NCBI GenBank assembly: GCA_001579985.1
Contig: LRSR01005966.1
Coordinates: forward strand, 1-20,984
Source of the DNA: Hypsibius dujardini
Taxonomy: Eukaryota > Tardigrada > Eutardigrada > Parachela > Hypsibiidae
DNA length: 20,984 nucleotides
Direction of reading: 5' to 3'
The notes under the pieces were generated by a model, which ran no database searches, was not told where the DNA came from, and worked only from the letters and a program-made list of their open reading frames with translations. The translations under genes and the position numbers were made by a program. Position 1 is the first letter of the stretch; each line of letters starts with the position of its first letter. Shown here in pieces: positions 19,641-20,984 of this stretch.

Positions 19641-20750
19641 GCACAGTCGTCTGACCGTCCGCCGGCTGGTCGTGCATCGTCGTTTAAATTTCCAATCCAC
19701 CGTTTCATTTATGCCTTTCCGTCTGGTCTTTCATCTCACCGTGTTAGGTGCTTCGTCAAGTTGCGAGCCTCAAGCCCACGGCCGTCTGACCATTCGTCTC
19801 TCCAAGTCTATGTCAATGGGTTTTTTAAGCAACCGACTCAGATCTTGCTGTCTCCCCGTCAGATGCTCATCCGTTACACAAACTTAAATTGTCGCTAGCT
19901 GATCACCCGTCAGTCTTGTTCGCCGTCGCTTTCTTTCCCGATCTAACGTAGACAGTTTTTCTCTCCCGATCTAACGTAGACAGTTTTTCTCTCCGTTCGA
20001 CCTTTTGTTCCTCCGAAAGATAGCCCGTCATTACATGACCAATTAGTCAATCGCGAATGTTTTAATTTGCTTGCCTCTTAAGTGTTCCGTCTTTGTCACT
20101 TACTAAACAAACCGCCGTCTGATCGTCTATCTCCCAAGTCTGCGTTATTTGGTTTTTGATTGACAGACTAAGGTCTTTCCATCCTAGCGTCAAGTTCTCA
20201 ACCGTTATATAACCCACCCTTTTGAAGACATCGCTATCTGATCATCCATCTGTTCGTTTCGCTGTCACTTTCTTTCCCTAACCAACATGGAAGTTTTTCC
20301 TCTGTCCGACCCTCCGTTAACCCGTCAGATAGTCCGTCATTATAGTACCATTTGGTCAGCCGCAGATAAGTTTAATTTTCTCAACGCCAACCCTCGAAGG
20401 TCTTCCGTCCCACTGCCATGTGTTTCTCTGTCATATGACCATTAAACCCAACGTTGTCTGATCACCTGTCTATCCAGATATTCGTCGGTTTGTTTTTTTA
20501 CCAACCGCTTAAGGTCTTTTCATCTCACCGTCAGGTGATTCCTGTTTTACGACCATTCCGCTCACCACCGTCGGATTATTTATCTGCCTTATTCGATGTC
20601 GCTTTATTTTCTGGTTCACCGTCCAATGTCTTGCTCACCGTCTGACCTTCCGTCTACGTCAGGAGCTATAGCCAAATTGTCCCGAGCACCCGGTGGTGAG
20701 ACGGAAGCCACCGTCTAACCATTCTTCGGTTCAATTAACCAGTTAACGAC
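19641..20750. repeat. Satellite-like tandem block with a unit of about 335 bp
   Basis: Units start at CGTCTGACC (19783), CGTCTGATC (20116) and TGTCTGATC (20455), 333 and 339 bp apart, each followed by similar text (TATCTCC/TCTATCC, then GGTCTTTCCATC or GGTCTTTTCATCTCACCGTC). A shorter unit of about 135 bp precedes them at about 19648. Inside the first full unit CCCGATCTAACGTAGACAGT and eight more bases are duplicated exactly (19937-19964 and 19965-19992). The units are diverged, perhaps 60-70 percent alike by eye. The motif CCGTCTGA(C/T)C recurs throughout. The open frames inside it show no known domain. Confidence 0.7.
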
Positions 20751-20984
20751 CATTGGCGTCAAAATGACGACAAGCGACCTTTGTTTTTTATGTCCAAGAC
20801 GGTTCAATCGTCTTAGGCAAATTAAATTGGCACTGAATGTTGAATGTTTCTTCAAAATAAAACATTATTGGTTGTGGATTTGGAGGCTGATCACTGTCCG
20901 TAAAAAAATAACAAATTTGACTATTTTTGTCGCTTTTTGGGTCCTCAGGGTCGCCGAACACCGCCAAACGGGAAAAAATGACAA
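20751..20984. other. Window end, nothing recognised
   Basis: No open frame, RNA or repeat could be identified in the last 230 bp; an AATAAA occurs on the + strand near 20856. Confidence 0.4.

Noticed and set aside
1-20984. CRISPR arrays, bacterial operons, phage genes, tRNA or rRNA genes
   Set aside because: None is visible; genes are intron-split with eukaryotic splice and polyadenylation signals, and no conserved RNA gene boxes were found by eye.

Overview
This is nuclear DNA from a multicellular animal, most likely an invertebrate. Three genes can be assembled exon by exon with GT-AG introns and preserved reading frame. They are a secreted chymotrypsin-fold serine protease, a small cytoplasmic-type immunoglobulin-domain protein, and an SLC9B (NHA/CPA2) cation/proton antiporter. 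Introns range from about 70 bp to 1.3 kb, and non-autonomous DNA transposons and satellite-like repeats are frequent. A compact invertebrate genome, possibly an ecdysozoan such as a tardigrade, would fit; this is inference and no marker gene in the window settles it.

Layout. Positions 1-2677 are mainly non-coding, with one foldback transposon (712-1227) and a TATA/initiator-like pair near 1.7 kb. The + strand protease gene runs from 2678 to 6511 in six exons. A second copy of the foldback transposon, with a perfect 8-bp target-site duplication, lies inside its fourth intron, and a third copy lies 180 bp beyond its stop codon. The single-Ig gene (7606-8532, +) follows, with a tiny first coding exon and a polyadenylation signal at 9072. 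From 9.1 to 10.3 kb nothing is recognisable. A tentative + strand gene for a small single-pass membrane protein starts at 10320, and a degenerate GACG/GACA array follows at 11.09-11.5 kb. The antiporter gene occupies 12347-17874 on the minus strand in eight exons, and its introns hold a hexamer microsatellite, a tandem duplication and a second type of inverted-repeat element. Upstream of it are a 16-bp triple repeat, a CpG-rich stretch near 19.0-19.25 kb that may be a promoter, a possible tiny first exon of a divergent gene, and a satellite-like block with a unit of about 335 bp (19.64-20.75 kb).

Nothing suggests the genes form one pathway. The protease is secreted, the Ig protein looks like a muscle/cytoskeletal-type I-set domain, and the antiporter is a membrane transporter. 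The most notable observations are: (1) a hAT-like foldback MITE family placed upstream of, inside and downstream of one protease gene; (2) an antiporter whose paired-aspartate site reads Cys-Asp; (3) a protease with a non-basic predicted activation site and a small-residue S1 pocket; (4) a ghost copy of an exon start in the Ig gene intron; and (5) a satellite-like repeat family that also appears, switching strand, inside the protease gene's last intron.
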